This document shows positions 9,754-20,695 of a stretch of 64,000 nucleotides of DNA, piece by piece. Position numbers and translations under genes: made by a program. Numbering within the stretch: the first letter of the stretch is position 1; each line of letters opens with the position of its first letter. The DNA is from Aphanomyces cochlioides (lineage: Eukaryota; Oomycota; Saprolegniomycetes; Saprolegniales; Verrucalvaceae), in contig JAHQRK010000002.1 in NCBI GenBank assembly GCA_019828595.1, forward strand, positions 434,001 through 498,000. Direction: 5' to 3'. Under the pieces are notes generated by a model. The model worked only from the letters and a program-made list of their open reading frames with translations, was not told where the DNA came from and ran no database searches.

Positions 9754-10995
9754 ATGCCGCCCTACTTGGTGTACTTCTATCACCGCTACCTTGACTTCCG
9801 ACTGCCCGAGCTAGATGCTGTGCTCAAAATATATGGAATTGATGATGCTTCTTCGGTTTACAAAGCACCAGAGGTCGTAGAAGGAGAGACCCCAACACCA
9901 TTCCTTCAACTGTCCCTTCCGTCTGATGATATTGCTGCGAAAGTTGCCGCCAGATGCGTCTTGATCAAAGGGATATATTCTTTCCTTGCTGTGTCCCAAT
10001 CGTACGACGAACTCAAAGACAAGCTGAAGGCAGAATATTGCAATCCAAGTCTTCACCCAGCAGATGCAACATGGAGCTTTTGGGTTGATTGCTTTGGCCA
10101 AAAACTATCTCTTGCAGAACAGGACAATCGCCGACAACGGATCACATCCACAATCGATTTTCCTGGAGTCGTGCAACTCAAGAATGCAGATTACGCTTAT
10201 TGGCTTTTTGAAGAAAAGGGCATTGAAACGGACGAACGAGACAAAGTCAAGAGACTTTACTTTGCGCGCCAACTTCACCGTACCTTACCAACACGAACTG
10301 CTCGACAATATGTTGACAAGCACCAACTCAAGAAGCGCAAATTCATCGGTCCAACGTCGATGGATCATGAACTAAGTCTTCTCATGGCAAATCTTGCATT
10401 GGTCGCCCCGAACTCGTTTGTTTGCGATCCATTCGTTGGTACCGCCAGTGTTCTCATTGCTTGTGCTCAATTTGGTGCCATTTGCCTTGGTGGTGATATT
10501 GATGCTCAAGCACTGCATGGAACGTCAGGATCTGTCAATATCAACTCCAACTTCGACCAGTATAGCCTCCCTCTACCCGAATTAGTCAATTGGGACATCT
10601 CACATGCAGCTATCCGTGCTCCATCCACTCCTTGGTTTGATGCTATCTTGTGCGATCCTCCTTATGGACTTCGCGAGAGCGCGCATGTGTCAGGACAGTC
10701 CAACGCCATTGCACCTCATCGAATCCTCGCCTCCCTCTTGGAATATGCTGCCACCTCTCTAGTTATTGGCGGTCGATTGGTCTACGTCATGGCGTGCCAA
10801 AAGCGTCCATCGAACGATTACGCTCAGCATGTTCCAACCCACGGCTCTCTTCGCTTGGTGCATGCGTGTGTTCAAGAAATGACTCGAAAATGGGTGCGCG
10901 TCTTCCTCACAATGGAAAAGATCGACCACATTGGCGATGCGGACAAGACGACAGCTCAGATTGGAAGCACATTGAGAGACATAGGACACGACTAA
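9754..10995 (+). CDS. TRM11: tRNA (guanine(10)-N2)-methyltransferase catalytic subunit TRM11
   Basis: Single exon, 413 residues from the ATG at 9754. The open frame begins 39 bp earlier at a TTG, but MPPYLVYFYHRYLDFRLPEL is the conserved family start. Visible features: an N-terminal THUMP-like region, then a class I methyltransferase fold with the SAM-binding stretch FVCDPFVGTASVLIACAQFG, the acidic GGDIDAQAL strand end and the catalytic CDPPYG motif that marks N2-guanine/N6-adenine amino-methyltransferases. Known role: with TRM112 it methylates G10 of cytosolic tRNAs. The stop codon overlaps that of the convergent RPB4 gene by a few bases. Confidence 0.93.
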   Translation: MPPYLVYFYHRYLDFRLPELDAVLKIYGIDDASSVYKAPEVVEGETPTPFLQLSLPSDDIAAKVAARCVLIKGIYSFLAVSQSYDELKDKLKAEYCNPSLHPADATWSFWVDCFGQKLSLAEQDNRRQRITSTIDFPGVVQLKNADYAYWLFEEKGIETDERDKVKRLYFARQLHRTLPTRTARQYVDKHQLKKRKFIGPTSMDHELSLLMANLALVAPNSFVCDPFVGTASVLIACAQFGAICLGGDIDAQALHGTSGSVNINSNFDQYSLPLPELVNWDISHAAIRAPSTPWFDAILCDPPYGLRESAHVSGQSNAIAPHRILASLLEYAATSLVIGGRLVYVMACQKRPSNDYAQHVPTHGSLRLVHACVQEMTRKWVRVFLTMEKIDHIGDADKTTAQIGSTLRDIGHD

Positions 10996-11477
10996 GCGTA
11001 CATTCTTGCCGTCGTGCGCGCAATAATTTGGAGAATTTCTTCAATGTCATCTTCCGTGAACTTTTTGTTTAAGCTTGGGATGAGTGCCATCGCTTCTTCT
11101 GGGGTTTCCGGGTTCAAATTGGACAAGCAGGCAATTTCAAACTCTTCCAATCGAACTTCCATCGGTTGGGATGGGTCGTCTGGGTTCTCGCGTGTGAATT
11201 CGTACGTGATCAAGGCTTCACGCAACTCTGTGACGGACGCTTGATTCGCCACGGGATCTTTCGTCCCTGAGAACCGTTGGACGTACGAATACGTCTTGGT
11301 GAAGACTGATGTGAGTGGTTTTTCTGAGCTTTCGTAGTCGGACTTTTGCTTTTCGAGAATCACAGCTACTTCAGCATTGGAGAGACACGTTTCCTGTTGA
11401 AAGTCTTCCCCTAGAGCAAGTTCTGCCGCGTCTTCCGTGTCCATCGCGTGCTGTCGTCCCATCATCGCATGATTCAT
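10992..11477 (-). CDS. RPB4: RNA polymerase II subunit RPB4
   Basis: Single exon, 161 residues from the ATG at 11477. The C-terminal two thirds carry the RPB4 core: helices around LTSVFTKTYSYVQRF, the EFEIACLSNLNPETPEEA segment and the final LIPSLNKKFTEDDIEEIL, which is the family hallmark. RPB4 pairs with RPB7 to form the stalk of RNA polymerase II and helps couple transcription with mRNA export and decay. The stop codon (10992-10994) lies on top of the TRM11 stop, so the two messages must overlap at their 3' ends. Confidence 0.92.
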   Translation of the reverse strand: MNHAMMGRQHAMDTEDAAELALGEDFQQETCLSNAEVAVILEKQKSDYESSEKPLTSVFTKTYSYVQRFSGTKDPVANQASVTELREALITYEFTRENPDDPSQPMEVRLEEFEIACLSNLNPETPEEAMALIPSLNKKFTEDDIEEILQIIARTTARMYA

Positions 11478-11737
11478 CTTGCTTTGGTTGAAAATGAACG
11501 GTCAATCCCTTATAAAATTTATCCGGATAACGATTAAAAAATAGAGTTCTAAATTATCCGGTTTTGACACGAAGATCTTTCAAACGCACAACTTTGACCT
11601 GCATTACAATGCAGTAAACATGAAAAGGACAAGGATTTCGGTCTTTTTGTCTTGGCATGCTCACCTAATAATTTAAGACTGGCTTATGTTATGCGTACTA
11701 TGGACCTCCCTAGGTATTAACTTGCTTATAAAAGAGA
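11478..11737. promoter_or_regulatory. RPB4 upstream region with TATCCGGATA motif
   Basis: Directly upstream of RPB4 is TTTATCCGGATAACG (about 11517-11531) and a second half copy AAATTATCCGG. The same palindrome occurs upstream of MPV17-like and between BUD32 and the PX gene. Its role as a promoter element is inferred from recurrence only. Confidence 0.4.
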
Positions 11738-12150
11738 TAATAGAGAGATTTCGCAAATGACTTTCTCGTGAAAAAACTCATGAAATGCATAAAGTTTCAC
11801 AGAGCCTGTTCAGACTTGATGCATTTCGTGACAGACGGCTCGTGATCGTGTCGTGAAAACGAGTCGTTTCATGACACTGGAGAGTCGTCGAATATCCTCC
11901 AAACTTTGATATCGAACACTACTGTGGACAAGTCTCTTGCCGAACTCGCCTGGATTGAAGATTGGCCCGCAATTCGGCTCCGAGTGGAATCTAAGCATAC
12001 TCCTGATCTCCATGAACTCTTTGTACGTATTTTTTGCGTTAGTCCTGGCTCGAATCGTGCAATAGTTTGGCATGACAGTGCTTCATTGGGCATGCATTCT
12101 GTTTTGAAGTTTGTTAACAATCTATCGCACACACGGCAGATTCGTTGACA

Positions 12151-12887
12151 ATGTCTGAGGATGGCAGGGACATGGATCCACCTGAGCAACCACAGCAACA
12201 AGTGGTCGAGCGAAAAAAGCGGTTCATCTTCAAGGACAACCACGACGAGCTTCTCTTGCTGGAAGTTCTTGGAGACAACGGATTCTTTACGCACGGTGTA
12301 AAGAAGTCCGAAGCGTGGGCCAAGATTGAAAACAATCTAAGGCTGCTTGGTGTGGAAGCAACGGCACACAGTATGCAATGCGCTCTTTGTACAAAACGCA
12401 TATCAAAGAAGAGAACGCGTCTAAAGCAGCTAGCGGTGTAGTCGAGACATTGACTAAAAAGAAGCGCTTATTACAAGAATATCACGACGCGCTTATGGAC
12501 GAGAAAGAAGCGAAACTCTCGAAAAAGGTAAAATCTGCTGAGGTTGACAATGCAATTGAGATTGGCGGCAAAGCATTACGCGATGCTGCCATGATGAGCA
12601 TGGACACAAAGCAATCGTCTGAGTCAAAGTCAAACAAATTGTCCCTCAACACAATATTTGAAAGTCTCAACGAATCAAAAATGTTGGAATTTGACTTTCG
12701 AAAGCGGGACTTGGACCTTCGGCAAGCTGAAGCAGAAGCCAAACAAGACTTGAAACGCCGCAGAATTGAAATCGACTTGAAGAATGCCGAAAATCAATCT
12801 AGAGCACTTGCGCTTCAAGAGCAACAAATGAAGTTGCAAGCCAATCTTATTGCAATACTTCAGTCATTCGCACCAAAAGAACAATGA
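12151..12887 (+). pseudogene. Harbinger Myb/SANT-like accessory protein, frameshifted
   Basis: The ATG at 12151 opens a frame with FKDNHDELLLLEVLG, aromatic residues and helices typical of the Myb/SANT-like domain that PIF/Harbinger elements encode beside the transposase. Near 12370 the good reading jumps to another frame (MRSLYKTHIKEENASK onward), so one or two bases have been lost or gained. The second part, to the stop at 12885-12887, is a long charged coiled coil (LRQAEAEAKQDLKRRRIEID). Known role in the superfamily: binds element ends and brings the transposase into the nucleus. Part of decayed copy 1. Confidence 0.65.
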
Positions 12888-12946
12888 CTGTGAGGTATGA
12901 ATGTAGTCATGTATTAATTGATGTTTATCGCGTCATTCCATTTGCA

Positions 12947-13477
12947 TCATCCAGATGATAGATAGTCTTCAATCGTTGGTGGATCGACGCCAAAAAAGGC
13001 ACTCGTTTGATTGCCAAGTCTTGTGCAAGTCAGACAATTCGTCAACAAAGCACCGATAAGATATTCGGGTGTCAAATACAATCTTGTCTTTATACTTGTC
13101 GTAGAGTATGAAGAGAATGAACTTGAAGATTCTACAGATAACAGGTTTTGAACGACCAAAGTGCATTGACATCTCAATCCAACGATTTGGATAGCTGAGA
13201 CGTTTAAGCAGGATTAAAACGGCATCTACGTTGGTCACACGGGTTCTGCATGGTAGTATGATTGTTGAGCTCAAGTTGAATTGAGTAAGCATTGACCTGA
13301 AACCTGCCTTGTTGAACCTGAAGAGCTCAACAAAAGTCGCGTCGTTGACCAAGTCCATGTCGAAACGAGTCGTCGGAATGGATATACTCTCACGGATTGT
13401 TCGATTGAGCAGCATGTACAAGAGCACATTGTCGCCATGCTCGTGCGCCATGAGAGCCAAGGTTCGCGCCAAATCAT
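12947..13477 (-). pseudogene. Harbinger transposase remnant (N-terminal part)
   Basis: The minus-strand frame (stop near 12969, open to 13472) encodes the helical N-terminal region of a Harbinger transposase: MAHEHGDNVLLYM and LILLKRLSYPNRWIEMSMHF match LCVVLHRMSYPTRYYDMMKI of copy 2, followed by FGRSKPVICRIFKFI versus FGRSSEALCRIFNETI. It then stops before the first catalytic Asp, so the DDE domain is absent from this frame. The copy cannot encode an active enzyme. Confidence 0.7.
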
Positions 13478-13610
13478 CTATTGTTCGCTTGTTTTTCGTG
13501 AGTTACAAAACGTGCGAAACCATGAATAGATCCACTGTCGCTAAATATATCATGAAACAATCTCATGACAAATTCGATGACATTGGCCACTTTGCGAAAC
13601 ATCTCTAATA

Positions 13611-13985
13611 TGTTTTTGGCAGCGAGTAAGCCAGCGAGACAGATACAAACTATTAAAACAATTGTAGAATGGGAAAGACATAGTCCTCACTTTTTAATTG
13701 TCTGATGCCTCTATAATAACTTATCGCTCGTTTGTATTTTCATTAAAACTCGAATGCATTAACACCTCTATTTCCGTCACGCAAAGTCTATCTTTAGCCC
13801 TGGTATCCTATCCATATCAAGTAGGCCTTGGTATCAGCGAGAACCTTCGATTTGATTGTGAGTTAGATTGACGAAGGTCTCTTCATAGTCAATAATCATC
13901 CGGATAATATCCTAAACATCCGGATATCTACAGAATGATCCGGATACGTCTTTTCAAATTGAATTCCGGATACCATTCCATCTTG
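13611..13985. other. Upstream region of MPV17-like gene
   Basis: No gene seen. Between 13900 and 13975 there are four ATCCGGATA-type motifs in close spacing, directly before the chosen start codon at 13986. Their presence is one reason I do not use the upstream in-frame ATG at 13935. Confidence 0.45.
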
Positions 13986-14734
13986 ATGTTTGCGCTTCGT
14001 CGGCGTCCAGCAGTGACGCCAGTCGCGGGCTTTGCGCGCCGCCAAATGTCGACCAAGACGGAGGCCAAGCCTTCACCGTCACTATGGCAGAAGTATTTGA
14101 ACTTGTTGGAGACGCATCCGTTGACGACCAAGGCGATTACATCGGCCGGAATTGCAGGAACAGGCGACTTTATTTGCCAAAGTGCGTTCGAGTCCAAGCC
14201 GTTTGATATGCGTCGATTCGTGACATTCACGACACTCGGCGGTGTCTTTATTGCCCCCACGTTGCATGTCTGGTATGGTTTCCTCAATCGTGTCGTAGCA
14301 GGCACGACGACTAAAGCAGTGGCAACTCGGTTGGTCTTGGATCAGTTTGTGTTTTCGCCCACGTTTCTCGCAACGTTCTTTGGTGTCTTGCTTGTTGTAT
14401 CGCCTCAAGGTATGTTACTTGCCCTTGGGATTGCACGCCTCAAGGTGTTTTAGAGCCCAATGAGCCGCCCTTGGCGACACGTTTCAAAGACAAAGTGTCG
14501 CGAGATTGGTGGCCGGCACTCCAGACCAACTGGGTCGTGTGGATTCCAGCTCAATTGTGCAATTTTGCATTGGTTCCTCCTGCCTTGCAAGGTAAGCCGT
14601 GCTTTGCACCACATTCGGTTGTAATTTGGCTGCTAGTGCTCTTCTCCAATGTCGTGGGCCTCTTTTGGAACGCCTACATGTCGTATATTAGCTACAAACC
14701 CGTCGACAACGACACTAAGACCAGCTTGGAATAA
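13986..14734 (+). CDS. MPV17/PMP22 family membrane protein
   Basis: Three exons: 13986-14409, 14454-14591 and 14637-14734, giving 219 residues. An in-frame ATG at 13935 would add 17 residues, but that stretch is made of the ATCCGGAT repeats. The N-terminus MFALRRRPAVTPVAGFARR is rich in Arg and lacks acids, like a mitochondrial presequence. Family features follow: GTGDFICQ, DMRRFVTFTTLGGVFIAPTL, the HVWYGFL turn, LDQFVFSP, then RDWWPALQTNWVVWIPAQL and NFALVPPALQ, with four predicted membrane segments. Mpv17-type proteins sit in the mitochondrial inner membrane, PMP22/PXMP2 types in peroxisomes; several act as channels. Mitochondrial location is inferred from the N-terminus. Confidence 0.9.
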
Positions 14735-16305
14735 GATTCAGATGCCTTTTTCAGCAATTGTCGTGTATTTGAACAAGAACTTCGTTTCCAATGCTTGCGC
14801 AATTGCCGTGGCCGTCTTGCTACAATCCGCTCGAGGAAAAAGTATATACGACGCCAGCAGTACCTCTCGAGCTTGAAGTCACGACAAGTTGCACTCAAAT
14901 GATAGAACCAGGCTCATTTGTTTTCGTCGTAGCCGACTGTCAAGCCCTCCTTCGCCGCATCTGCTCGTCCTTGGAGCAGCTTTGGATGGCAACAGATCCA
15001 CGATTACTGCTTCGCGGGGGGGATTTGCATCATGGAAAGCTGTAATTCTTTCCATGTGACTACGATATGATGGGTTTCAGCGCATAGGAAACCTTGGGCG
15101 GAGCAAGCTTGCATGCCATTTTTAGGCCACGTGGCGAGCTCAAGCAGCTTGCAATCTGTGGGAGGCATTTTCACCGCGTTGCAGCCATCTGCTCGTTCAT
15201 TTTCGTCGATCGAGGGGTTCAAAATCTTCATTTCGTTGACAGGTGACCGCCATATGCACGCAATTAAAAAAAGACTTTCAAGCACATTGCCACGATCATT
15301 ACCAACAGCGAAACCTTCTCAAGGCGTGCATTTGACGCGTTAGTCGTCCATGTCTCCACGTCTAGAGTCAGTTTTTATCGGCGTGGTTTCCAAGAGGCAA
15401 GCTTGAGACGCCAACTTCAATGTGTCTTTGCTATGTAACCACCTTGCTTCGAAATCTTCACTCCCACGGAGCTTGAGAGGGCGAGAAATATCCAACGAAA
15501 CGATCCAAGGAGACACAGCAAAAACAAGATTTCCACTGGATTCCCGCCATCGTCATCATTGTGGCCACCCCCCCGTTTCCCCCCCCTCCATTCCCCCCGA
15601 TGCGACTCAACATGGAAAGCTTATAGTGTCGTCGATTCAGCCACAGTCTACGACGTTTATCGACTGGCAGCTTCAATCTTTTCGTCCACGCGGTGGTTGA
15701 AACTCAGAGAGCGCAAGACATGGTCGATTGACACGCCGTGCAACACTTATGCAATGGTCAAATCAAGCCAATGAAGCGCCAGTTTACTATTTCCAAGTCA
15801 TTTGATTGGCTGCACCCAAATGTACCAACCAGTGGCACTGAAAAGTCGCCGGTCGGCAAATTCCTTGCGCCAAGGCGTGAGGCAATGGTAGAAGCCCGAC
15901 AAGATGCAGAAAGACACGATGTCGAGCTTCAAAGTCCGACCGTCTCCTTGGTGTTGGCGTCGACAAGGTTTGTTGACGTGTCTACGTCGTTGTTGATGCG
16001 TTGCTACTTTGCGATCTTGCAATACCCATTACAGTATTTTAATTCAACTACATACAAATTCCAAGTATAAATAAGATTTCGGAATAAAATTACCCAGCAC
16101 ATCGAGATGCCATGTAGCTAACAGGCCACTCTCTAGAGAGTGGATTTTGATATTAAGCGTATTAGACGCGAATAACTTGAGAGTGAGTGAGTGAGCTAAT
16201 GAAAGTAGAGTTGAAGCAAAATTGCCCATGCCACTCTCACTCAGACTCATTTGTTGCAACATACGAGTGTCATTCTCGAATTTCACAACTGCATGAACAC
16301 AAGTC
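14735..16305. other. Intergenic region, one weak minus-strand ORF
   Basis: A minus-strand frame 15004-15231 (75 residues from an ATG) has fairly protein-like composition (CKLLELATWPKNGMQACSAQ) but no start context, splice sites or recognised domain; it could be a gene fragment. Around 15560-15600 there is a C-run (CCCCCCGTTTCCCCCCC). Nothing else is supported. Confidence 0.35.
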
Positions 16306-17133
16306 ATGGTCGTGGCGACACCGACTCCACTCTTGCGTCTCCCTGAAGCATCGATCAAGAAAAACCAGCATGGCGCGTCTTCGATTGCGCTCTACGACAC
16401 GTTTCGCCGGTCGATTTCGGCCCCCACAGATAACATTCCTGAAGAAGATCGCCGATTTGTCCGATCGATCAGCCATCTTCGTGAGTCGCTCGATGAAACA
16501 TCGACCAATTTGCACGCGACGACCTTTGACGACGACGATTGGGGCTGGTTTGAAGACACAGACGACCATCACGTTGTCAGCCATGCTTCTGCTCATCCTG
16601 TAGTCAACCACGATCAAATCATGGTTCGATCGACGAGTCTCGACGAATCCAAGCTATCGTTGTATGCCTCTGAAATCCAACCGCAACGACAAGTGTGGAA
16701 GACCTTCCCACCTCTTAGCGAATTGTTCTACGAACCGTCTTTTGCGTCGTCAGGATATGCATGGCTCGCCCAGTTGAGCTCCACGCGACCACTTGCTGCT
16801 CGCATCCAAGTCCGAAGCTTTCGCATCGTCGAAGGCATTGACGGCTACGATCGCCATGCTGAGTACTGCGTTCAATGCTGGATTGGAGATGCTTCCACCA
16901 CGGTGTGGAAACGATTTGCAGCGTTCAAGCGCTTTGCCTACTCACTCAAAACCAACGGCTCCAGGCGGACATTACGAGCCTGGAGCGATGTGCTCGCTCG
17001 CTCCACTTGGTTTCGATCACTCGATGTGGCCTACTTGCACCAAATGTGCTGTCTGCTAGAAACATTTGCCCAAGTGTTGCTCTTAGAAGCTCATACGCCT
17101 TATCTCCTCGCCCGACTCCTCGCAGCCGAGTGA
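16306..17133 (+). CDS. PX-like domain protein
   Basis: Single exon of 275 residues. The first 120 residues are disordered and rich in Ser and Asp. From about residue 160 a PX-type domain can be read: ARIQVRSFRIVEG, HAEYCVQCWIGDASTTVWKR and FAAFKRFAYSLK, where the Trp-x-Arg-Phe-x-x-Phe core matches the PX strand-helix junction. The end (WFRSLDVAYLHQMCCLLETF) matches the closing helices, as in oomycete PX proteins. Binding to membrane phosphoinositides is inferred. The usual PPK loop is weak, so lipid binding may be altered or lost. Confidence 0.7.
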   Translation: MVVATPTPLLRLPEASIKKNQHGASSIALYDTFRRSISAPTDNIPEEDRRFVRSISHLRESLDETSTNLHATTFDDDDWGWFEDTDDHHVVSHASAHPVVNHDQIMVRSTSLDESKLSLYASEIQPQRQVWKTFPPLSELFYEPSFASSGYAWLAQLSSTRPLAARIQVRSFRIVEGIDGYDRHAEYCVQCWIGDASTTVWKRFAAFKRFAYSLKTNGSRRTLRAWSDVLARSTWFRSLDVAYLHQMCCLLETFAQVLLLEAHTPYLLARLLAAE

Positions 17134-19375
17134 AGCTGTAAATTAACTTAAGAATATTATTATGAACTTCACGAAACTTCGCTGTTCTTCAGGCGCTACG
17201 CCAGCATGCTAAGGGTAAAGCCTTGTAGCTTAGATCGCATTGACCACAGCAAAGCGACGTGAGAGGCAGGATTCACCTTGCTAGAGGCTACAGTGGCTGT
17301 AGCGGCGCTGAGATGGCGGGAGAAGGGACTTTCTCTCGCTGCTGCGACCAAGCTGTGAAACGAGCATCGTCTCCATCTGCTTACGGTTTGTTTCAAGGGG
17401 AAACACCGGCTGGAATTTGTGTTTCAAACAAGTGGAAAATAACTTCACATGTTTGAAATGTCAAAATTGATTTCGATTGGTTCATATCGACCAATGAAGG
17501 CGTCTTATTTGAGATAATATGATTTGATTGGCTAATTGAATTAATTACAAGTATTGTATGGTTATGGGAGACGACAAAACGGTAAACCGTGCATCGACTG
17601 CGATGCCACCACTTGAATTTGAGAACCACTTGCTGGCGACCGATTACAGCGCGATGAGACAGCGGTTTCAGTGAGATTCAATTGGCGCGCATGTCGTCGA
17701 CTAAGCATGTACCAAAAGGGCAATCAAAATTTAGCGGTGAAACAGCCCTCCATCTGGGTCAAAATTCCACACAATACGGACTCCAGCGTATATCGCTCGA
17801 AGATCTTGGTCAGATTTAGCGCTCGTACTCTACGAGCTACTGCAAGAGTGAAATGGAGAAAGGCTCTCTTAGTTGGATCAATGGTTGAAGCGCAATCGCG
17901 ATGACTTTGTATTTGCATTTTCAATGCCACGCAGCCATGCCTTGCTCCGTTGGGAGGATTAGCCCACACCCCCTTCTGTGTGTCGACTTCAACTTGTATT
18001 TCGTTTGTTGTTGGGTTGTCATGGATGCGGCTTCCTCTTGAAAAATGTCACTGCGAGAGATATCTCCCTCATATACTACCGTACTCAACTACATAGGATG
18101 ACCACCAACTGGGGGGAAGTGCCCTGGGGGGAAGTGTCCTGACGGATGTGACACATTTGGGGTTCGAACTGTTCGAACCTGAGATAAAATTCCACCGTAC
18201 GAACTGAACCACTCGGTAGAGAGTTCATACCCTTTGAATACAGTAAGTACCGGTAGAAATGCTCAGTATACTGTATCCCCCTTGTCGTTATCTTCCTATC
18301 AACAGGGGGGGGGGCTATTAAGCTAGCCTCTGTCCAGCGAATGAAAGATGACCATACATCTGCTAAGGAGAGTTTCATTCCTTTCGTTCAGCCCGCTTAA
18401 CAGGACAAGGGGGAAATTAAAAGCTCTCTGCAGAAGGTATCAACGATGTGGCAGGGCATGGCAAGACAACGATGGGAAGACATCATACACTGACAAAAAA
18501 TGGATGGCAGAGATTGTGCGCCAACTGGAGACATCGTGTTTTTACTCTTCCCTTTCGACGCATCTCCTGAATTTCTCACTGCTCGTCAACTCCAACAACA
18601 TGTGGAGTCGTGTTAGACCCCTTGAGACGGCATCGTCGTGTCCAATCATAGCAGTCAAGTCAGTCGCCCAATATGCTCTTTGAGACTAGGATGCTGACGA
18701 GCTCATACGAATAGATTGGACGGGAAGCCATATTTTATGCCACGCTGCGCTCGACGTTTTGCTCTGCTGCTCCTTGTCGGTGCCATTTCAATCGTTTTCC
18801 CCGTTGCTTTTGGATTGACGCCACGGGTTCGTTTCAGCTATCCGACTTGTTACTAGTCGCAGATCTGCCCTTGGCTATTCTTCCAAGCCCCCTCCCCTCG
18901 CTGCCTGAGGAGACTCCAGACAACAGAAAGTTAAACTGACACAACGAAGCTGAAGCCAAAAATCAACAAATTCTTCACGTCGCACTAAACATTCAGTTTG
19001 CCAACACTGTGGCTAGTAGTAGGAGCCATTATATACGTTTGGACACAGTTCCGAGCCACTTATTGGCACATCAATATCTTGGCGAAGAGGCAACAGGCAA
19101 CTATTTATACATTTTCAAAATCGTCATCAAAAAAGTAGATCCGCTAGCCAATGGTCTTGCTTGAATTCGACATATTTTTTGAGGAAACAGAAAGAATTCA
19201 TCATTTCAAATGATTTGCTGAAAGCCACCTTATCCGTATACGGATAAAGATATTCACAACTCAACGATTTCGGATAATTCCTCTTTACTTTGTTTTTATT
19301 GGCGTAAACATTTTAATTTAGCCAATCAAGTTGTGGCTCGAAACTACGCCTGGCTCGGAACCGTGCCTATACGTA
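17134..19375. other. Gene-poor region, 2.2 kb
   Basis: No supported gene. Contains a short direct repeat GGGGGGAAGTG(C/T)CCT twice at about 18111-18140, a perfect small palindrome GGTTCGAAC-t-GTTCGAACC near 18162-18180, a run of ten G at about 18306, and a TTATCCGTATACGGATAA palindrome near 19229-19246. The long plus-strand frames here have poor composition. Confidence 0.5.
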
Positions 19376-19510
19376 TAATAGAGAGATTTCGAAAGCTTGC
19401 TCCATTCTATCTCTATTCTATTTATATAGAATAAATATAGATTAGAGCGAAACGATTGGAGATTTCGTGTTCTCAATCCATCTGCAGTCTATTTTGCAAT
19501 TCAAGTCGTC

Positions 19511-20695
19511 ATGCTGTCAATCCAAGACATTGTGGTCCTCATGAAGCTTCGTCGATCGATGAGCAGGCAAGTGGCTTCGCGAATGATCACAATGATTGCC
19601 GAGAATATTGAACGTCCTCTCGTACCCAATGTCACGTTCAACGTGTCGTCGTATCTGGATGCTGATTGCAAACTACAATTTCGCTTCGGAGTTGACACAA
19701 TCCATGAACTAACTTCCAAACCTTGGCTCCCTCATGTAGTGATTACATCCGAAGGCGATCGCTGCATGAATGAAGAGGCCCTTTGCGTAGTGCTCCATCG
19801 CATGTCATATCCAACGAGGTACTATGACATGATGAAGATTTTTGGGCGATCCAGCGAGGCTTTATGTCGAATATTCAACGAAACGATCGACATTTTGCAC
19901 TCGACATGGAAAGAAACGATCTTCTTCGCGCATCATATTGTCAAACAACGAATTAGGATGTACGCAGACAAAGTCAATGCAAAAGGCGCTCCAACCACGA
20001 CCGTTTTTGCTTTCATAGATGGCAGCAAAATCCAAACATGCCGCATCACCCACAAAAGAGGCCGAAATGATATCAGCGACAACAAGTACCCGAACATGCA
20101 ACGTTTATTGTACAGCGGCCATAAGAGGATGCACTGCTTGAACTTTCAAGGGCTTACTACGCCGGATGGCTTGTGCGTCCATTTGGGTGGCCCAATTGAA
20201 GGCTCTCGTCATGACAGTACACTCTTGCGGCTCAGCGGTCTATTAGAACATTTCAACAACCACAGGGATATCTTTGAAGGATACCACATCTACGGAGATC
20301 CCGCGTACGGTGTGAACGGCTTTGTAATGTCGGATTACAAAGGGGCATCAATCTCGAAGCGACAGAAAGATTTCAACTCGTCAATGAGCATTGTCCGACA
20401 GTCTGTTGAGTGGACGTTTGGAAGAATCAAGACATTGTGGGCCATGGTCGACTACAAAATGCAGCAGAAGATGATGCTCCAGAGCGTCGGCAAAGTCATC
20501 CTTGTTGCGGTGCTTCTCACGAATTGCGATGCTTGCTCGTACGGCAAAAACCGCTCTTTCGCAAAGCGAAGCTCCATTTCAGCCACATCGAATATGAGCT
20601 TGCTTTTCTTGGATGAACTTGGCTCCGATTCATTGGTATCGCCCTGTTCTGACGTTTTGCGTCTTCCGCGCATCATGGCTTGCTCTCGAACGTAG
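19511..20695 (+). CDS. PIF/Harbinger DDE transposase
   Basis: Single exon of 394 residues. An N-terminal helical domain with LHRMSYPTRYYDMMKIFGRS is followed by the DDE nuclease: first Asp in TVFAFIDGSKI (about D170), second Asp in YHIYGDPAYG (about D263) and Glu in SVEWTFGRIKTLW (about E300), the order and context of DDE_Tnp_4. The region GPIEGSRHDSTLLRLSGL is also typical of the family. The enzyme cuts and pastes the element. The last 80 residues lie antisense over the end of the Myb-like gene, and are less conserved in type, so the true functional end may be near residue 340. Confidence 0.88.
   Translation: MLSIQDIVVLMKLRRSMSRQVASRMITMIAENIERPLVPNVTFNVSSYLDADCKLQFRFGVDTIHELTSKPWLPHVVITSEGDRCMNEEALCVVLHRMSYPTRYYDMMKIFGRSSEALCRIFNETIDILHSTWKETIFFAHHIVKQRIRMYADKVNAKGAPTTTVFAFIDGSKIQTCRITHKRGRNDISDNKYPNMQRLLYSGHKRMHCLNFQGLTTPDGLCVHLGGPIEGSRHDSTLLRLSGLLEHFNNHRDIFEGYHIYGDPAYGVNGFVMSDYKGASISKRQKDFNSSMSIVRQSVEWTFGRIKTLWAMVDYKMQQKMMLQSVGKVILVAVLLTNCDACSYGKNRSFAKRSSISATSNMSLLFLDELGSDSLVSPCSDVLRLPRIMACSRT

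Larger units (their letters stand above)
11743..13605. mobile_element. Decayed PIF/Harbinger DNA transposon (copy 1)
   Basis: The left end reads GAGAGATTTCGCAAA (from 11743) and the right end TTTGCGAAACATCTC (to 13605), an imperfect inverted repeat. Both ends are bordered by TAATA (11738-11742 and 13606-13610), consistent with a target duplication or fixed target. Length is 1,863 bp, nearly equal to copy 2 (1,861 bp), which has the same end sequence and the same two-gene layout in the opposite orientation. It carries a Myb-like gene on the plus strand and a transposase remnant on the minus strand. Confidence 0.75.
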
